A stretch of 39,811 nt of DNA from Vibrio splendidus 12E03 (GTDB taxonomy: Bacteria; Pseudomonadota; Gammaproteobacteria; Enterobacterales; Vibrionaceae): contig NZ_AJZD02000328.1 in NCBI RefSeq assembly GCF_000272105.2, positions 1 through 39,811 of the forward strand, read 5' to 3'. Numbering within the stretch: position 1 is the first letter of the stretch; each line of letters begins with the position of its first letter. Below the pieces are notes generated by a model. That model was not told where the DNA came from, did no database searches, and was given only the letters and a program-made list of their open reading frames with translations. Positions 24,611 to 33,263 of this stretch are shown here, piece after piece. The translations under genes and the position numbers were made by a program.

Positions 24611-25177
24611 TTAGCTAAACAAGTAAGGGAACAGTTTACGGCGTTCTTCTGGCGTTAAAGACTCAACTCTCGCGATGTTGGTATCAGGAATCGCTTCAGG
24701 GTTAGGGTAGTGCTTCAACACTTTTTCCATACTCGCTTCACGAATCAAATGGTAAACCGGATACGGAGAGCGGTTAGTCAGATTTTCATCGTCTTCTGGA
24801 TCCGCACCACCAAAGCAATAGTCTGGATGGAAGGTGGCCACTTGATAAGTACCTTCCCAATCTTCTTGTTTGATCAGGGCTTCAATCCAATCAATGAACA
24901 TGTTGTAGTCGAAAAAATCTTGCAGCATGTTAGGTACAACCACCAACGTCGTCTCTAACTCGGCAACCGGTGTGTTATCTAACTCTACAAAATGCGTCAT
25001 GATGTCTTCCAGCAACGCTTCTTCCGTATTCGCTTCACTCACAAAGATCTTAATTTGCTTATTACGTTGTGGCTTAGCTGCGAATGGACACAGGTTTAGG
25101 CCAATAACGACATCGTCTAACCACTGTTTTACTTGGTCGTGGATGGTTTGAAGATCTGTGCTTTGAGTGTTCGACAT
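24611..25177 (-). CDS. DUF1415 family protein
   Basis: This 188-residue protein of unknown function belongs to DUF1415. The conserved opening VKQWLDDVVIGLNLCPFA, the central TFHPDYCFGGADPEDDENLTNRSPYP and the end VESLTPEERRKLFP are typical. No catalytic role is established; the conserved Cys and His residues hint at metal or redox chemistry. It ends 16 bases from the convergent cyclase gene. It lies 85 bases after the MFS transporter on the same strand. Confidence 0.9.
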   Translation of the reverse strand: MSNTQSTDLQTIHDQVKQWLDDVVIGLNLCPFAAKPQRNKQIKIFVSEANTEEALLEDIMTHFVELDNTPVAELETTLVVVPNMLQDFFDYNMFIDWIEALIKQEDWEGTYQVATFHPDYCFGGADPEDDENLTNRSPYPVYHLIREASMEKVLKHYPNPEAIPDTNIARVESLTPEERRKLFPYLFS

Positions 25178-25262
25178 AACAGGTTCCGAAATGAAATTTT
25201 GCGTAGGATATCAGAACGGACGTTAATCAAAAGCAATAATTGAGTTACAAATTCAGTCTTAG

Positions 25263-26462
25263 TTATGCTTGTGCGAGTTTGGAAGTCGATACTTGTAGCT
25301 GTTTCAACTGGTAGACCCAAGCAAATATCGCGACATAGAAGATCGAGCCGCCTGCAATCACGCCATTCCAACCGAATAGTTGCCAGCAATATAGGAGTAA
25401 GAAGCCACCTAAACTGCCGCCGATGTAGTAGTGGACTAAGTAAAGTGCCGTTGCTGTCGCTTTGGCGCTCGGTGCTTTTTGACTCACCCAAGAGTAGGCA
25501 AGGGTGTGGGAAAAGAACGCACCGCCACTAATCAATAACAAGCCAGCTAACATGAACGGGACTTTATCGACCGCAGAAACCAGCATTCCAATTAAGCTAA
25601 CGCACACGCCCATCAATATACCGTTTAACGGATCAAAACGAAGTGTCCATTTGTTGGAGAGCTTAGAGCTTACCGTACCGGCCAAGTAACATAAGAATAT
25701 AAGCGAAGCTAAACCAACGGGCACCGAGTGAGGCGCAGATACGAGCCTAAAGCCCATTACCGAATAGAGGTTAACGAACAGTGCGAAGTTAGCACCACCA
25801 ATCAGCATAGCGAGCCACAGTGTGCGGTTTTTTAAGTGCATCACTACCGAGCGGTTATGGTGAAAGAACAGCCCTTTCTGTGGTTTGAAGTTTTGTTGGT
25901 CAGGCAGGCTATACGCAATATAGAGTGCGCCAAGCAAAGAGCCGACAACGAAAAACAAAACCGTTGCGTGCCAATCGAAATAATCCGTAATCAAGCCACC
26001 CAATACACGCCCGAAAATACCACCTAATGAGTTTGCCGCAATATAACCGCCTATCGCGACTGCGAATGCTTTCGGTGATAATTCTTCGACCATATAGGCA
26101 ACCGCCACGCCTGCAAAAGCAGCGACCGCTATTCCCATGAATGCTCGTGCAATAACAAGCTGTAGTAGGGTGGTCGTGAACACCATGCTCAGCCCAATTA
26201 GTGGGATAGCAAATAAGCTGAACAGAATGATGGGTTTTCGCCCAAAGGTTTCAGAAGCGATCGCCCACGGCACCAAACTGATGGAAAGCCCAAGTGTTGT
26301 CGCGGCAAACAGCCAGTTGATCTGAGTTTCCGAAACTTGGAAGTGCTCCGCCATGTGCGGCAAGATTGGCTGAAAGAGGTAAAGGTTACAGAAAATGATA
26401 AACGAGCCAATCGCCAATGATTGGGTGATGCGTTTGTATTGAGGACTGCCTTTATCAAACAT
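25263..26462 (-). CDS. MFS transporter, YnfM-like
   Basis: This 399-residue inner-membrane exporter has about 12 hydrophobic segments. MFS signatures are the loop ASETFGRKPIILFSLFAIP, which connects helices 2 and 3, and VARAFMGIAVAAF-type helix 4 residues. The closest recalled relative is E. coli YnfM, which is likewise divergent from a LysR gene. The substrate is unknown; YnfM-type proteins are linked to export of small molecules or drugs. It shares an AT-rich divergent control region with the following LysR gene. Confidence 0.88.
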   Translation of the reverse strand: MFDKGSPQYKRITQSLAIGSFIIFCNLYLFQPILPHMAEHFQVSETQINWLFAATTLGLSISLVPWAIASETFGRKPIILFSLFAIPLIGLSMVFTTTLLQLVIARAFMGIAVAAFAGVAVAYMVEELSPKAFAVAIGGYIAANSLGGIFGRVLGGLITDYFDWHATVLFFVVGSLLGALYIAYSLPDQQNFKPQKGLFFHHNRSVVMHLKNRTLWLAMLIGGANFALFVNLYSVMGFRLVSAPHSVPVGLASLIFLCYLAGTVSSKLSNKWTLRFDPLNGILMGVCVSLIGMLVSAVDKVPFMLAGLLLISGGAFFSHTLAYSWVSQKAPSAKATATALYLVHYYIGGSLGGFLLLYCWQLFGWNGVIAGGSIFYVAIFAWVYQLKQLQVSTSKLAQA

Positions 26463-26531
26463 TTACGTTGTGCCTGCACGAGTTAGTAAGCTATTTGTGA
26501 ACAAGTTATCAGCACAAGTGTGATTAAAGAA

Positions 26532-26568
26532 ATATATTAAAAATATCACCTCTATATATTTAATATAT
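26532..26568. promoter_or_regulatory. Inverted repeat in the MFS/LysR divergent region
   Basis: ATATATTAAA (26532-26541) and TTTAATATAT (26559-26568) are perfect inverted copies with a 17-base spacer, ending four bases before the LysR ATG. The right arm overlaps a -10-like TATATT (26555-26560). It could be the autoregulatory operator. AT-richness weakens the case. Confidence 0.45.
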
Positions 26569-26572
26569 CGTC

Positions 26573-27445
26573 ATGCTTGAATCAAAACCACTTCGACATT
26601 TTCTGGCTGTTGCGCAGTTTGGTAACTTCACTCAGGCCGCCAAAGCGCTGCATATCGCTCAGCCTGCATTGAGTATTTCTATTAAAAAACTCGAACAGAC
26701 GCTTGAGTTGATTCTGTTTCGTCGAGGCGATAAATCCGTCACTTTAACGGAGGAGGGCAAAGTACTGTTTGAGCATGCGAAGCGAATCGCCCAGCAGTTC
26801 GATGATGCTCAGCTCGCGATGAATGAGCTAAAGGGGCTAGAGAAAGGAGAGGTTCGTTTAGGCGCTCCAAGCATGATGGGGAGCTACTTTTTCCCCCAAG
26901 TCGTGATGGCATTTAAAAGCCAATACCCAAACCTAAAGTTGACCTTGATTGATGCTGGCACCGCTTCTATTCGTGAAATGTTGTTAAACGGCGAACTCGA
27001 TATTGGCGTAATCAACCATGAAAACGTGCCTGATGATCTTGAAACTGACCACTTGTTAAGCTCAGAAATGTTAGCCGTAGTTGGCAAAGATCACCCACTG
27101 GCCACGCAACCATCCATCACCTTTGAAGAATTTTTTGCTCAAGAGCTGATCATGTTCAAATCGGGTTACTTCCACCGTGATTTTATCGATGCGACTTGTA
27201 AGAAGTACAACCTAGACATGACAATCGCATTCGAAACCAACTTGCTCCCGATGATTCTATCTATTGTAAAACGAGAGTTCGCCATTACCGCACTACTCAG
27301 CTTAGTGACAGAGTACGAGAAAGATGTTGTCGGCGTGCCATTTAAAGACCCTGTGAAACTGAACCTATCTTTGGCGTGGAGAAAGGAAGGGTATCTGTCC
27401 AAGGCAGACCGAACCTTTATTGATTTCGTTAAACAGTATGTGTGA
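26573..27445 (+). CDS. LysR-family regulator, YnfL-like position
   Basis: This 290-residue LysR protein has its helix-turn-helix in residues 15-60 (NFTQAAKALHIAQPALSISIKKLE) and an effector domain from about 90. It probably controls the divergent MFS gene, the arrangement of ynfL/ynfM in E. coli. No Shine-Dalgarno sequence precedes the ATG, and a -10-like TATATT lies only 12 bases upstream, so the message may be leaderless. The effector is unknown. Confidence 0.92.
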   Translation: MLESKPLRHFLAVAQFGNFTQAAKALHIAQPALSISIKKLEQTLELILFRRGDKSVTLTEEGKVLFEHAKRIAQQFDDAQLAMNELKGLEKGEVRLGAPSMMGSYFFPQVVMAFKSQYPNLKLTLIDAGTASIREMLLNGELDIGVINHENVPDDLETDHLLSSEMLAVVGKDHPLATQPSITFEEFFAQELIMFKSGYFHRDFIDATCKKYNLDMTIAFETNLLPMILSIVKREFAITALLSLVTEYEKDVVGVPFKDPVKLNLSLAWRKEGYLSKADRTFIDFVKQYV

Positions 27446-27614
27446 TTAATCTTTAACGTTCAAAATAAGGGGTAAATTGAACTAACATCACGCTTTGCAC
27501 GTTATTTTGCGTATTGAATCACAAAATGAGAACCAATCATTAAGGGGTTATAATTTACTAATAAAGCTCAGTATTCAATAATAGCCATACTTAATGGTAT
27601 GGTGTTCTTAGGTT

Positions 27615-27740
27615 ATGAAATGTGAGTGTAAACAGCAAAAGTTGGTCAGGATACACAGAACGTTTATGGATCGTTTCTTTGGTATTAAAGGTAGGTACCA
27701 ATGTGTGAATTGCGGTATGGTTTTCAAAATCAAAGGCTGA
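27615..27740 (+). CDS. Small 41-aa zinc-ribbon-like protein
   Basis: This short frame encodes 41 residues starting MKCECKQQK and containing YQCVNCGMVFKIKG. Cys3-x-Cys5 and Cys31-x-x-Cys34 are spaced like the two knuckles of a small zinc ribbon, and the chain is strongly basic. A possible ribosome site (TTAGG) lies only 2-3 bases from the ATG, so translation is not proven. It stands alone between the LysR gene and a terminator. No family is recognised. Confidence 0.55.
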   Translation: MKCECKQQKLVRIHRTFMDRFFGIKGRYQCVNCGMVFKIKG

Positions 27741-27776
27741 TGCGATGCAATTCTTGTGCTTTAGTAAAGATAAAAA

Positions 27777-27818
27777 AACAAAGCCCGAGTATCCTAGATT
27801 GGATATTCGGGCTTTGTT
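27777..27818. terminator. Bidirectional intrinsic terminator
   Basis: An 18-bp stem (starting AACAAAGCCCGA, one G-T wobble) closes a 6-base loop, with an A-run before it. It lies between the 41-aa ORF and the glutaredoxin-like gene and suits both directions. Confidence 0.9.
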
Positions 27819-27847
27819 GTATAGAAGTATTACTGGCTCAGAGCACG

Positions 27848-28084
27848 TTAAGTGTTCTTTGAGTTGTACATCTTATCGAAGTTCTTTTGATTCCAACCGA
27901 CCATCACTTGATCGCCGATCTTAAGCACGGGGATAGAACGAGCACCCATCGCTTGCAATTCTTTACGACCACGCTGCATCTTTGCATTCGTCAGGCGATA
28001 AACAATTTTCTTAGAGTCTAAATACCTTTGAGCATCTTTACAGTGCGGGCATTTGTCTGCGACGTACAATACAACACGTTTCAT
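27848..28084 (-). CDS. Glutaredoxin family protein
   Basis: This 78-residue thioredoxin-fold protein has the redox motif Cys12-Pro-His-Cys15 in ADKCPHCKDAQ and a cis-Pro loop SIPVLKIGD. It is of glutaredoxin/NrdH size. CPHC rather than CPYC suggests a non-classical glutaredoxin or a reductase for a specific partner. No ribonucleotide reductase gene is nearby. It is probably a single-gene transcript ending at the strong terminator. Confidence 0.88.
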   Translation of the reverse strand: MKRVVLYVADKCPHCKDAQRYLDSKKIVYRLTNAKMQRGRKELQAMGARSIPVLKIGDQVMVGWNQKNFDKMYNSKNT

Positions 28085-28237
28085 TTTTACAATCTCTTTT
28101 TGAGTCTAGCTCTTGGTGAATCTCGCTAAAGTGTAACGAATCCTAGGTGATTAGCAAAGTGTGATCAGTTACACTATGCGGCTCAATTTTCAAGACCACA
28201 ACGTATTGTCGTGGTGTAACTTGTACGGTCTTCCAGC

Positions 28238-28735
28238 ATGCATCCTTCTTTACGCTATATTCAAGGCTATCCAAAGCACATACTTGATCCTGTGACGCAA
28301 CTTGTTGAGTCGGGAAAATTAGTGCCGTGGTTTGAAGCTCGCTACCCAAAGAATCATGAAATAAAAAGCGAGAAAGCCCTGTTTGACTATGCGATTGAGA
28401 TAAAAAATCGCTACATGAAAAAAACACCACCGATCAGCAAAGTGATTTACGACGGTAAGATACACCTAATCAACAATGCGTTGGGTCTGCATTCTTACGT
28501 TGCCAAGAATCATGGTGGAAAGATCAAATCAAAGAATGAGATTCGTATCGCCAGTGTTTTTAAAAATGCACCAGAACCTTTGCTGAGAATGCTGGTGGTA
28601 CACGAACTGGCGCATATCAAAGAGAAAGAGCACGACAAAGCCTTTTACCAACTATGCTGTCACATGGAGCCGGAATATCATCAACTTGAGTTGGATGCCC
28701 GTTTATTCATGATGTATTTAGATTTAAAGAAGTAG
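28238..28735 (+). CDS. YgjP-like M48-type metallopeptidase domain protein
   Basis: This 165-residue protein carries the zinc peptidase motif LVVHELAHIKEKEHDKAFY, with His122, Glu123 and His126, and His132 as a likely third ligand. This is the YgjP/DUF45-like family, thought to be soluble metallopeptidases of unknown substrate. There is no signal peptide. It ends four bases before rlmF and is probably co-transcribed with it. The ribosome site is weak, but the ATG fits the family length. Confidence 0.85.
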   Translation: MHPSLRYIQGYPKHILDPVTQLVESGKLVPWFEARYPKNHEIKSEKALFDYAIEIKNRYMKKTPPISKVIYDGKIHLINNALGLHSYVAKNHGGKIKSKNEIRIASVFKNAPEPLLRMLVVHELAHIKEKEHDKAFYQLCCHMEPEYHQLELDARLFMMYLDLKK

Positions 28736-28739
28736 CCCA

Positions 28740-30041
28740 ATGAGCCAATCACAAAATAGAACGACGCTAAGCCTGTCGAAAAACAGCACTTCATCAGTAA
28801 AAACAAAAGACAATAAAAATAAAGAAGGTAGCGACAAGCGTATTTCTACAAAGAACACATCTGATAAAAGCCGCAAGAATAGTGCACCGAAAGGTGCGGG
28901 CAATAACAAAGCAAAGCGACCTTTTGCAAAAGATAGCAAAGGCAAACCGGGTTCAAATAAAGGATCATCGAATAAGGGTTCTTTCAATCAAACGGCTTTT
29001 AACAAGAACGCAGCCCAGAAAAGACGTTCGGCTGAAAAACCTCAAGGTGGGTTACACCCAAGAAACCAGCACACTGGCCGTTATGACTTTGAGTTGTTGG
29101 TTGCAGCCTTGCCCGAGCTAAAAGAGCATCTGGTAAAGAACCCAGTGGGTGAAGACACCATTAATTTCTCTGATCCATTAGCCGTTAAGCTACTCAACAA
29201 AGCTTTGTTGGCGCATCACTATGGCGTTAAACATTGGGATATTCCTGCAGGTTACTTGTGCCCGCCAATTCCTGGTCGTGCAGACTACATTCACAGAGTA
29301 GCTGACATCCTTAATAGCGATGGCCAAGGCGAACCTTATAACCACGCGTCTGTGAAAGCGCTAGATATTGGTGTTGGTGCAAACTGTATTTACCCAATCA
29401 TTGGTGCGACAGAGTATAAGTGGCGCTGCACGGGAACTGATGTCGACTCAGTCTCTATCAAAACAGCGAACTTCATTGCGGAAAGTAACCCTAATCTAAA
29501 AGGTAAGATCCGAGCTCGCCTACAAGCGGACTCTGAATCTATCTTTAAGGGCGTGATTAAAGATAATGAACGTTACGATGTCACTATTTGCAACCCTCCA
29601 TTTCACAGCTCTCTTGAAGAAGCGGAAAAGGGGTCACAACGTAAACTGGATAATCTAGCGGCAAACCGTGCTAAGAAAGCAGGTCAGTCATTCAAGCCAG
29701 AAACGAACAAGAAGCCAGTTAAGTTAGATAAATCAACTAAGCAAGATAAACCAACCTTAAACTTTGGTGGTCAAAAAGCCGAGCTTTGGTGCCCGGGTGG
29801 CGAAGCCGCTTTCATTATGAAGATGGCAAGAGAGAGTCAACTTTTTGCTACTCAAGTATTGTGGTTTACGACATTGATTTCTAAGAAAGATAACGTTGAT
29901 ATGGTTCGTTCAGAGCTTGGTAAGCTACGAGCTAAACAAGTAAAAGTCGTGGAGATGTCGCAAGGCCAGAAGGTAAGTCGCTTTATCGCATGGACCTTTA
30001 TGGACGACGAGCAAAGACAAGAGTGGATTGCGCTCAAATAG
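28740..30041 (+). CDS. rlmF: 23S rRNA (adenine(1618)-N6)-methyltransferase with basic N-terminal extension
   Basis: RlmF methylates A1618 of 23S rRNA with S-adenosylmethionine. The core begins at GLHPRNQHTGRYDFELL (about residue 104). It includes CPPIPGRADYIHRVAD, the SAM loop LDIGVGANCIYP and the catalytic NPPF at 285-288. Ahead of the core are about 100 residues of Lys/Ser/Asn-rich low complexity, absent from the 308-residue E. coli protein as I recall it. A Lys-rich insert lies at about 305-340. These may be disordered RNA-binding tails. A strong terminator follows. Confidence 0.94.
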   Translation: MSQSQNRTTLSLSKNSTSSVKTKDNKNKEGSDKRISTKNTSDKSRKNSAPKGAGNNKAKRPFAKDSKGKPGSNKGSSNKGSFNQTAFNKNAAQKRRSAEKPQGGLHPRNQHTGRYDFELLVAALPELKEHLVKNPVGEDTINFSDPLAVKLLNKALLAHHYGVKHWDIPAGYLCPPIPGRADYIHRVADILNSDGQGEPYNHASVKALDIGVGANCIYPIIGATEYKWRCTGTDVDSVSIKTANFIAESNPNLKGKIRARLQADSESIFKGVIKDNERYDVTICNPPFHSSLEEAEKGSQRKLDNLAANRAKKAGQSFKPETNKKPVKLDKSTKQDKPTLNFGGQKAELWCPGGEAAFIMKMARESQLFATQVLWFTTLISKKDNVDMVRSELGKLRAKQVKVVEMSQGQKVSRFIAWTFMDDEQRQEWIALK

Positions 30042-30078
30042 CCGCTACACTTAGTTAAGATATTAAGCTGAAATTACG

Positions 30079-30116
30079 AACGGGCTTGTTGTTAATGCAA
30101 CAAGCCCGTTTTTTGT
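30079..30116. terminator. Intrinsic terminator after rlmF
   Basis: AACGGGCTTGTTG and CAACAAGCCCGTT form a perfect 13-bp stem with a 6-base loop, followed by a T-run. It lies between convergent rlmF and the TPR lipoprotein gene. Confidence 0.93.
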
Positions 30117-30130
30117 GTTTTGCATATACG

Positions 30131-30898
30131 CTAAGCAGAAAGTAACTCATCTAACTTACTCTGATATTTCTGTTCTAGAGCTCTGTTACCTGCTTTGTTT
30201 TCGAGATCGACCAAGATTTTAAGCGATGGAATTTGATAGCCATAACGCTGGTGGAATTTGAATAAACGGAGTCGAGCGTCATTGTAATTGGCGTCACTCA
30301 CTTCAATTTTTGATAACTGTAGTATCGATTTTACGCGGTTTGGATCGTGGTCAATCGCTCTGCTGAAGTAGTACTTCGCTTGGTCGGTATTGCCAGCCTT
30401 AAATGCGCAAAACGCGGCATTTTCATAACTTGCAGACACCAAGTAGTAGTAGGGCTGGTCGATAGCACGATTAAAGTATTTATCGGCTTGTTCGTATTCG
30501 CCTTGTTTACACAAGAATGTACCGTAGTTGTTCAATACATTGCCGTTTCTTGAATCGAGACTGAGCGCTTTGCGGTAAGTGGTTCTCGCTTCGTCTACTT
30601 CGCCCACTTGTTCGTAGTAATGCGCCATTGAAAGCCGAGCACGGTAGTAGCTAGGTGCGTGTTTAATTGCGAGCTCAAGATTTTCACGCGCTCTTACCAT
30701 ATTGCCTTGTCCCATATAGCCCAAACCTAATTCGATTCGAGATTCAGACATCGCAATAGGGTCACTTTCAATTTTTGGTGGCCCCTCAGTAACAGAGACG
30801 CAACCGACCAACGAAATCAAGGCGAGTAGAACCACGCTTGATAATGGACGGGGTCGGGATGACGAAATCGGGTTTGAGAATGACGGCTTGGCAAGCAT
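30131..30898 (-). CDS. TPR lipoprotein, PilW/PilF-like
   Basis: This 255-residue lipoprotein has its lipobox LVGC with Cys33 as the acylated residue. Its signal begins with about 20 mostly polar residues before the hydrophobic core. Behind it are about five tetratricopeptide units (IELGLGYMGQGNMVRARENLE onward), including NVLNNYGTFLCKQGEYEQAD, which is typical of PilF/PilW, the outer-membrane pilotin that assists type IV pilus secretin assembly. That family usually sits beside rlmN and ispG. No pilus gene is nearby here, so it may be a paralogue. AAGGAG lies six bases before the ATG. Confidence 0.8.
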   Translation of the reverse strand: MLAKPSFSNPISSSRPRPLSSVVLLALISLVGCVSVTEGPPKIESDPIAMSESRIELGLGYMGQGNMVRARENLELAIKHAPSYYRARLSMAHYYEQVGEVDEARTTYRKALSLDSRNGNVLNNYGTFLCKQGEYEQADKYFNRAIDQPYYYLVSASYENAAFCAFKAGNTDQAKYYFSRAIDHDPNRVKSILQLSKIEVSDANYNDARLRLFKFHQRYGYQIPSLKILVDLENKAGNRALEQKYQSKLDELLSA

Positions 30899-30982
30899 GT
30901 GAAGCTCCTTATGAACACCAACCCATCATATGAAATCAAACCCATTGAAGTGTTAAATCTATTATGGAATGCGACTCAACCA

Positions 30983-31014
30983 CCATAAAAAAAACGCGTC
31001 CAATTCGTCGTTTT
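30983..31014 (-). terminator. Intrinsic terminator of metA
   Basis: On the minus strand, AAAACGACG pairs with CGCGTTTT over 8 bp with one bulged A, around a 7-base loop. A run of T follows. It is 54 bases beyond the metA stop. Confidence 0.75.
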
Positions 31015-31067
31015 ATCAACAACCTACTGAACACGGCTTTATGTGTTTTTGAATCGGAATAAAGAAC

Positions 31068-32009
31068 TTAATCGTCTTTAGTGAAATTTTCTTCGCTGAA
31101 ATGATCCAAATCATAAGGCGTTTGTTGGTAAACGCAGTAGTTTAGCCAGTTAGAGAACAACAAGTGCCCATGACTACGCCAGCTTGCAACAGGCTTGTTG
31201 TCTGGATTGTTGTTCGGGTAGTAGTTGATTGGTATAACAGGCTCCATGCCTTCACCTAAATCACGAATGTATTCATTGTGAAGTGTATGGGAGTCGTATT
31301 CAGGGTGACCTGTTACAAACACGTTTCGCTTATCTTTGGTCGCCGCTAGATATACACCCGCAACATCAGAAGTCGCAAGAACATCAAGGTCGGTATGCTC
31401 AGCTAAGTACTCCTGAGAGAAGTCAGCATAGCGAGAGTGCGGTGCCAAGAATGTATCGTCGAAGCCACGTAAAATAGGGTGGTATGGGTTATGTATCTCG
31501 TGGTTATAAACACCAGATAGCTTCTCTTTACGAGTACGTTTAGGCAAATCATACAATAACTTCAAACCAGCCTGAGCCGCCCAACATACGTATAGAGTTG
31601 AAGTCACGTGTTTGTTTGCCCATTCCATGATGGTTTTTAAATGATCCCAGTAGATAACATCTTCAAATTGAACCAAGCCAAGCGGCGCACCAGTGATGAT
31701 CAATCCATCAAAGTTTCTTTCTTTGACCATTTCAAATTGGCGGTAGAAGTTATCAAGGTGTTCAGTCGGTGTGTTTTTGCTTGGTCGGTCATCAATGCGC
31801 AGCAGTTCGACATCCACTTGCAATGGGCTGTTCGATAGTAGGCGTAAAAATTGAGTTTCAGTTTCAATCTTTTTCGGCATTAGGTTGAGGATCAAGACTC
31901 GAAGTGGACGAATTTCCTGTGTCGATGCTCTTGATAACGGCATAACGAAGATGTTTTCTTCACGAAGAACATCGGATGCTGGCAATTGGTCTGGAATGCG
32001 AATAGGCAC
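31068..32009 (-). CDS. metA: Homoserine O-succinyltransferase
   Basis: MetA transfers succinyl from succinyl-CoA to homoserine at the head of methionine synthesis. The 313-residue protein has catalytic Cys142 (LYVCWAAQAG) and His235 and Glu237 in TGHPEYD, the numbering of E. coli MetA. Gly111 (APLGLV) predicts succinyl rather than acetyl specificity. The start codon is GTG with GGGAG six bases upstream, at the position and sequence (PIRIPDQLP) expected of the family. Upstream met boxes imply MetJ repression. Confidence 0.96.
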   Translation of the reverse strand: MPIRIPDQLPASDVLREENIFVMPLSRASTQEIRPLRVLILNLMPKKIETETQFLRLLSNSPLQVDVELLRIDDRPSKNTPTEHLDNFYRQFEMVKERNFDGLIITGAPLGLVQFEDVIYWDHLKTIMEWANKHVTSTLYVCWAAQAGLKLLYDLPKRTRKEKLSGVYNHEIHNPYHPILRGFDDTFLAPHSRYADFSQEYLAEHTDLDVLATSDVAGVYLAATKDKRNVFVTGHPEYDSHTLHNEYIRDLGEGMEPVIPINYYPNNNPDNKPVASWRSHGHLLFSNWLNYCVYQQTPYDLDHFSEENFTKDD

Positions 32010-32026
32010 AGCTTTCTCCCTAAGCT

Positions 32027-32058
32027 AGATATGTAGACGTCTATACATCTAAATCTAT
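32027..32058. promoter_or_regulatory. Tandem met boxes (MetJ operator)
   Basis: Adjacent 8-base units read AGATATGT, AGACGTCT, ATACATCT and AAATCTAT. The second matches the met-box consensus AGACGTCT exactly and the first and third fit partly. They lie 18 bases upstream of the metA GTG, where a MetJ array is expected. Confidence 0.85.
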
Positions 32059-32283
32059 AGTAGTTTGATACGCTTGTCGATATGCAAAATGGATAGATGT
32101 AAATTATTTGTGTTTTTTTATCAGAAGCAACACATCGATTTTTAAGGCATATCATCACGTTGTTTGTCGATTCGGGTAATGCTTGGAGAGTTGTATAAGT
32201 GGGTAGGATAGGAGCAGTTTTCAGAGCACCCCGTTATTAATTAAGATAAACTCATGTTTTCAAATTAGCCTGTAAAGTGATTG

Positions 32284-32652
32284 ATGAAGTTAATACTCAT
32301 TCGAGGGCTGCCCGGTTCGGGTAAGTCCACAAAAGCGAAAACCTACGATGCATTGCATGTCGAGGCGGACATGTATTATGTGAATGAACAAGGTGAGTAC
32401 CGTTTCGATCCTAGGCAGTTGCAGCAGGCTCATGAGTGGTGTCAGAACACGGCTGAAAATGGTTTGAAGCAAGGTCTGGATGTTGTGGTCTCAAATACCT
32501 TCATCAAACAGTGGGAAATGAAAGCCTATCGCCAGCTTGCACTTAAATACAAAGCGGACTTGGTTATTGAAGTGTGCCGAGAGCAATATGGCACTATTCA
32601 CGACATTGAACCTTCAGTGATTAAGCGAATGGCGAAAGATTGGCAAGAATAG
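32284..32652 (+). CDS. P-loop kinase-like ATP-binding protein
   Basis: This 122-residue protein has Walker A GLPGSGKST near residue 10, an EADMYY acid block, and a VVVSNTFIKQWEMKAYR segment. This is the AAA_33 group of small polynucleotide-kinase-like ATPases related to the N4BP2L1 type. A substrate kinase activity is likely but unidentified. ATG 32284 is chosen over TTG 32281. The ribosome site is weak. The gene precedes the DUF3859 gene on the same strand by 84 bases. Confidence 0.85.
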   Translation: MKLILIRGLPGSGKSTKAKTYDALHVEADMYYVNEQGEYRFDPRQLQQAHEWCQNTAENGLKQGLDVVVSNTFIKQWEMKAYRQLALKYKADLVIEVCREQYGTIHDIEPSVIKRMAKDWQE

Positions 32653-32736
32653 TCTCGTGCTCCCTATACTTGTGCTTGCGTGGCTGAATGGCAAATAGCA
32701 TTAAATTAATAGAACAACTCCAAGGTAACGATTCAA

Positions 32737-33159
32737 ATGGCAAAGCGCTCTGTTGTGGTCGACATGACTTCTTACGGGATCTACTCCACATGGGATTCTA
32801 AATCTAAAGATCTTCCAAAAATCCAAGAATTTACCACAACGGTTGATGCTGAAATTGACGTAGAGTTTGGCTATATCCTGAATATCAAAAAAGCCAAAGG
32901 GGAGAAGATCCGTTACTGCATTTATCACCCAAACATCACCACAGACAAAGGTGAAGTGCTCGAACCGTTCGATGGCGAAGAGTATGTCGGCAACAATGAC
33001 TGGGATTTCTACTTAGGTGACACTATCTGGGCACCTGTCTCGAACAAGCTCGGTAAATGGCGCATGACAGTCGAACTAAAAGGCAACATCATTGCCGACA
33101 AGACGTTTGACCTAGTAGCAAAAGATGAAGGACAGTTTTGGAAGCGTAGGGGTTTCTAG
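32737..33159 (+). CDS. DUF3859 family protein
   Basis: This 140-residue protein is of unknown function. The opening MTSYGIYSTWDSKSKDLPKI, the centre FGYILNIKKAKGEKIRYCIYHP and the ending FDLVAKDEGQFWKRRGF resemble DUF3859. It looks like a soluble beta-rich protein, with no signal peptide and no obvious catalytic residues. AAGGTAA lies at the ribosome-site position. A clear terminator follows. Confidence 0.82.
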   Translation: MAKRSVVVDMTSYGIYSTWDSKSKDLPKIQEFTTTVDAEIDVEFGYILNIKKAKGEKIRYCIYHPNITTDKGEVLEPFDGEEYVGNNDWDFYLGDTIWAPVSNKLGKWRMTVELKGNIIADKTFDLVAKDEGQFWKRRGF

Positions 33160-33187
33160 GCTCGAGCCTTCAGCTAAGTTCAAGCAA

Positions 33188-33220
33188 AAAAAGCCGAGTC
33201 ACATGTGGACTCGGCTTTTT
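33188..33220. terminator. Bidirectional intrinsic terminator
   Basis: AAAAAGCCGAGTC and GACTCGGCTTTTT form a perfect 13-bp stem around a 7-base loop between convergent genes. Confidence 0.93.
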
Positions 33221-33263
33221 GATATGAGCTAAATGGCTTTCACCATCTAGCTCACAAGTAAGA

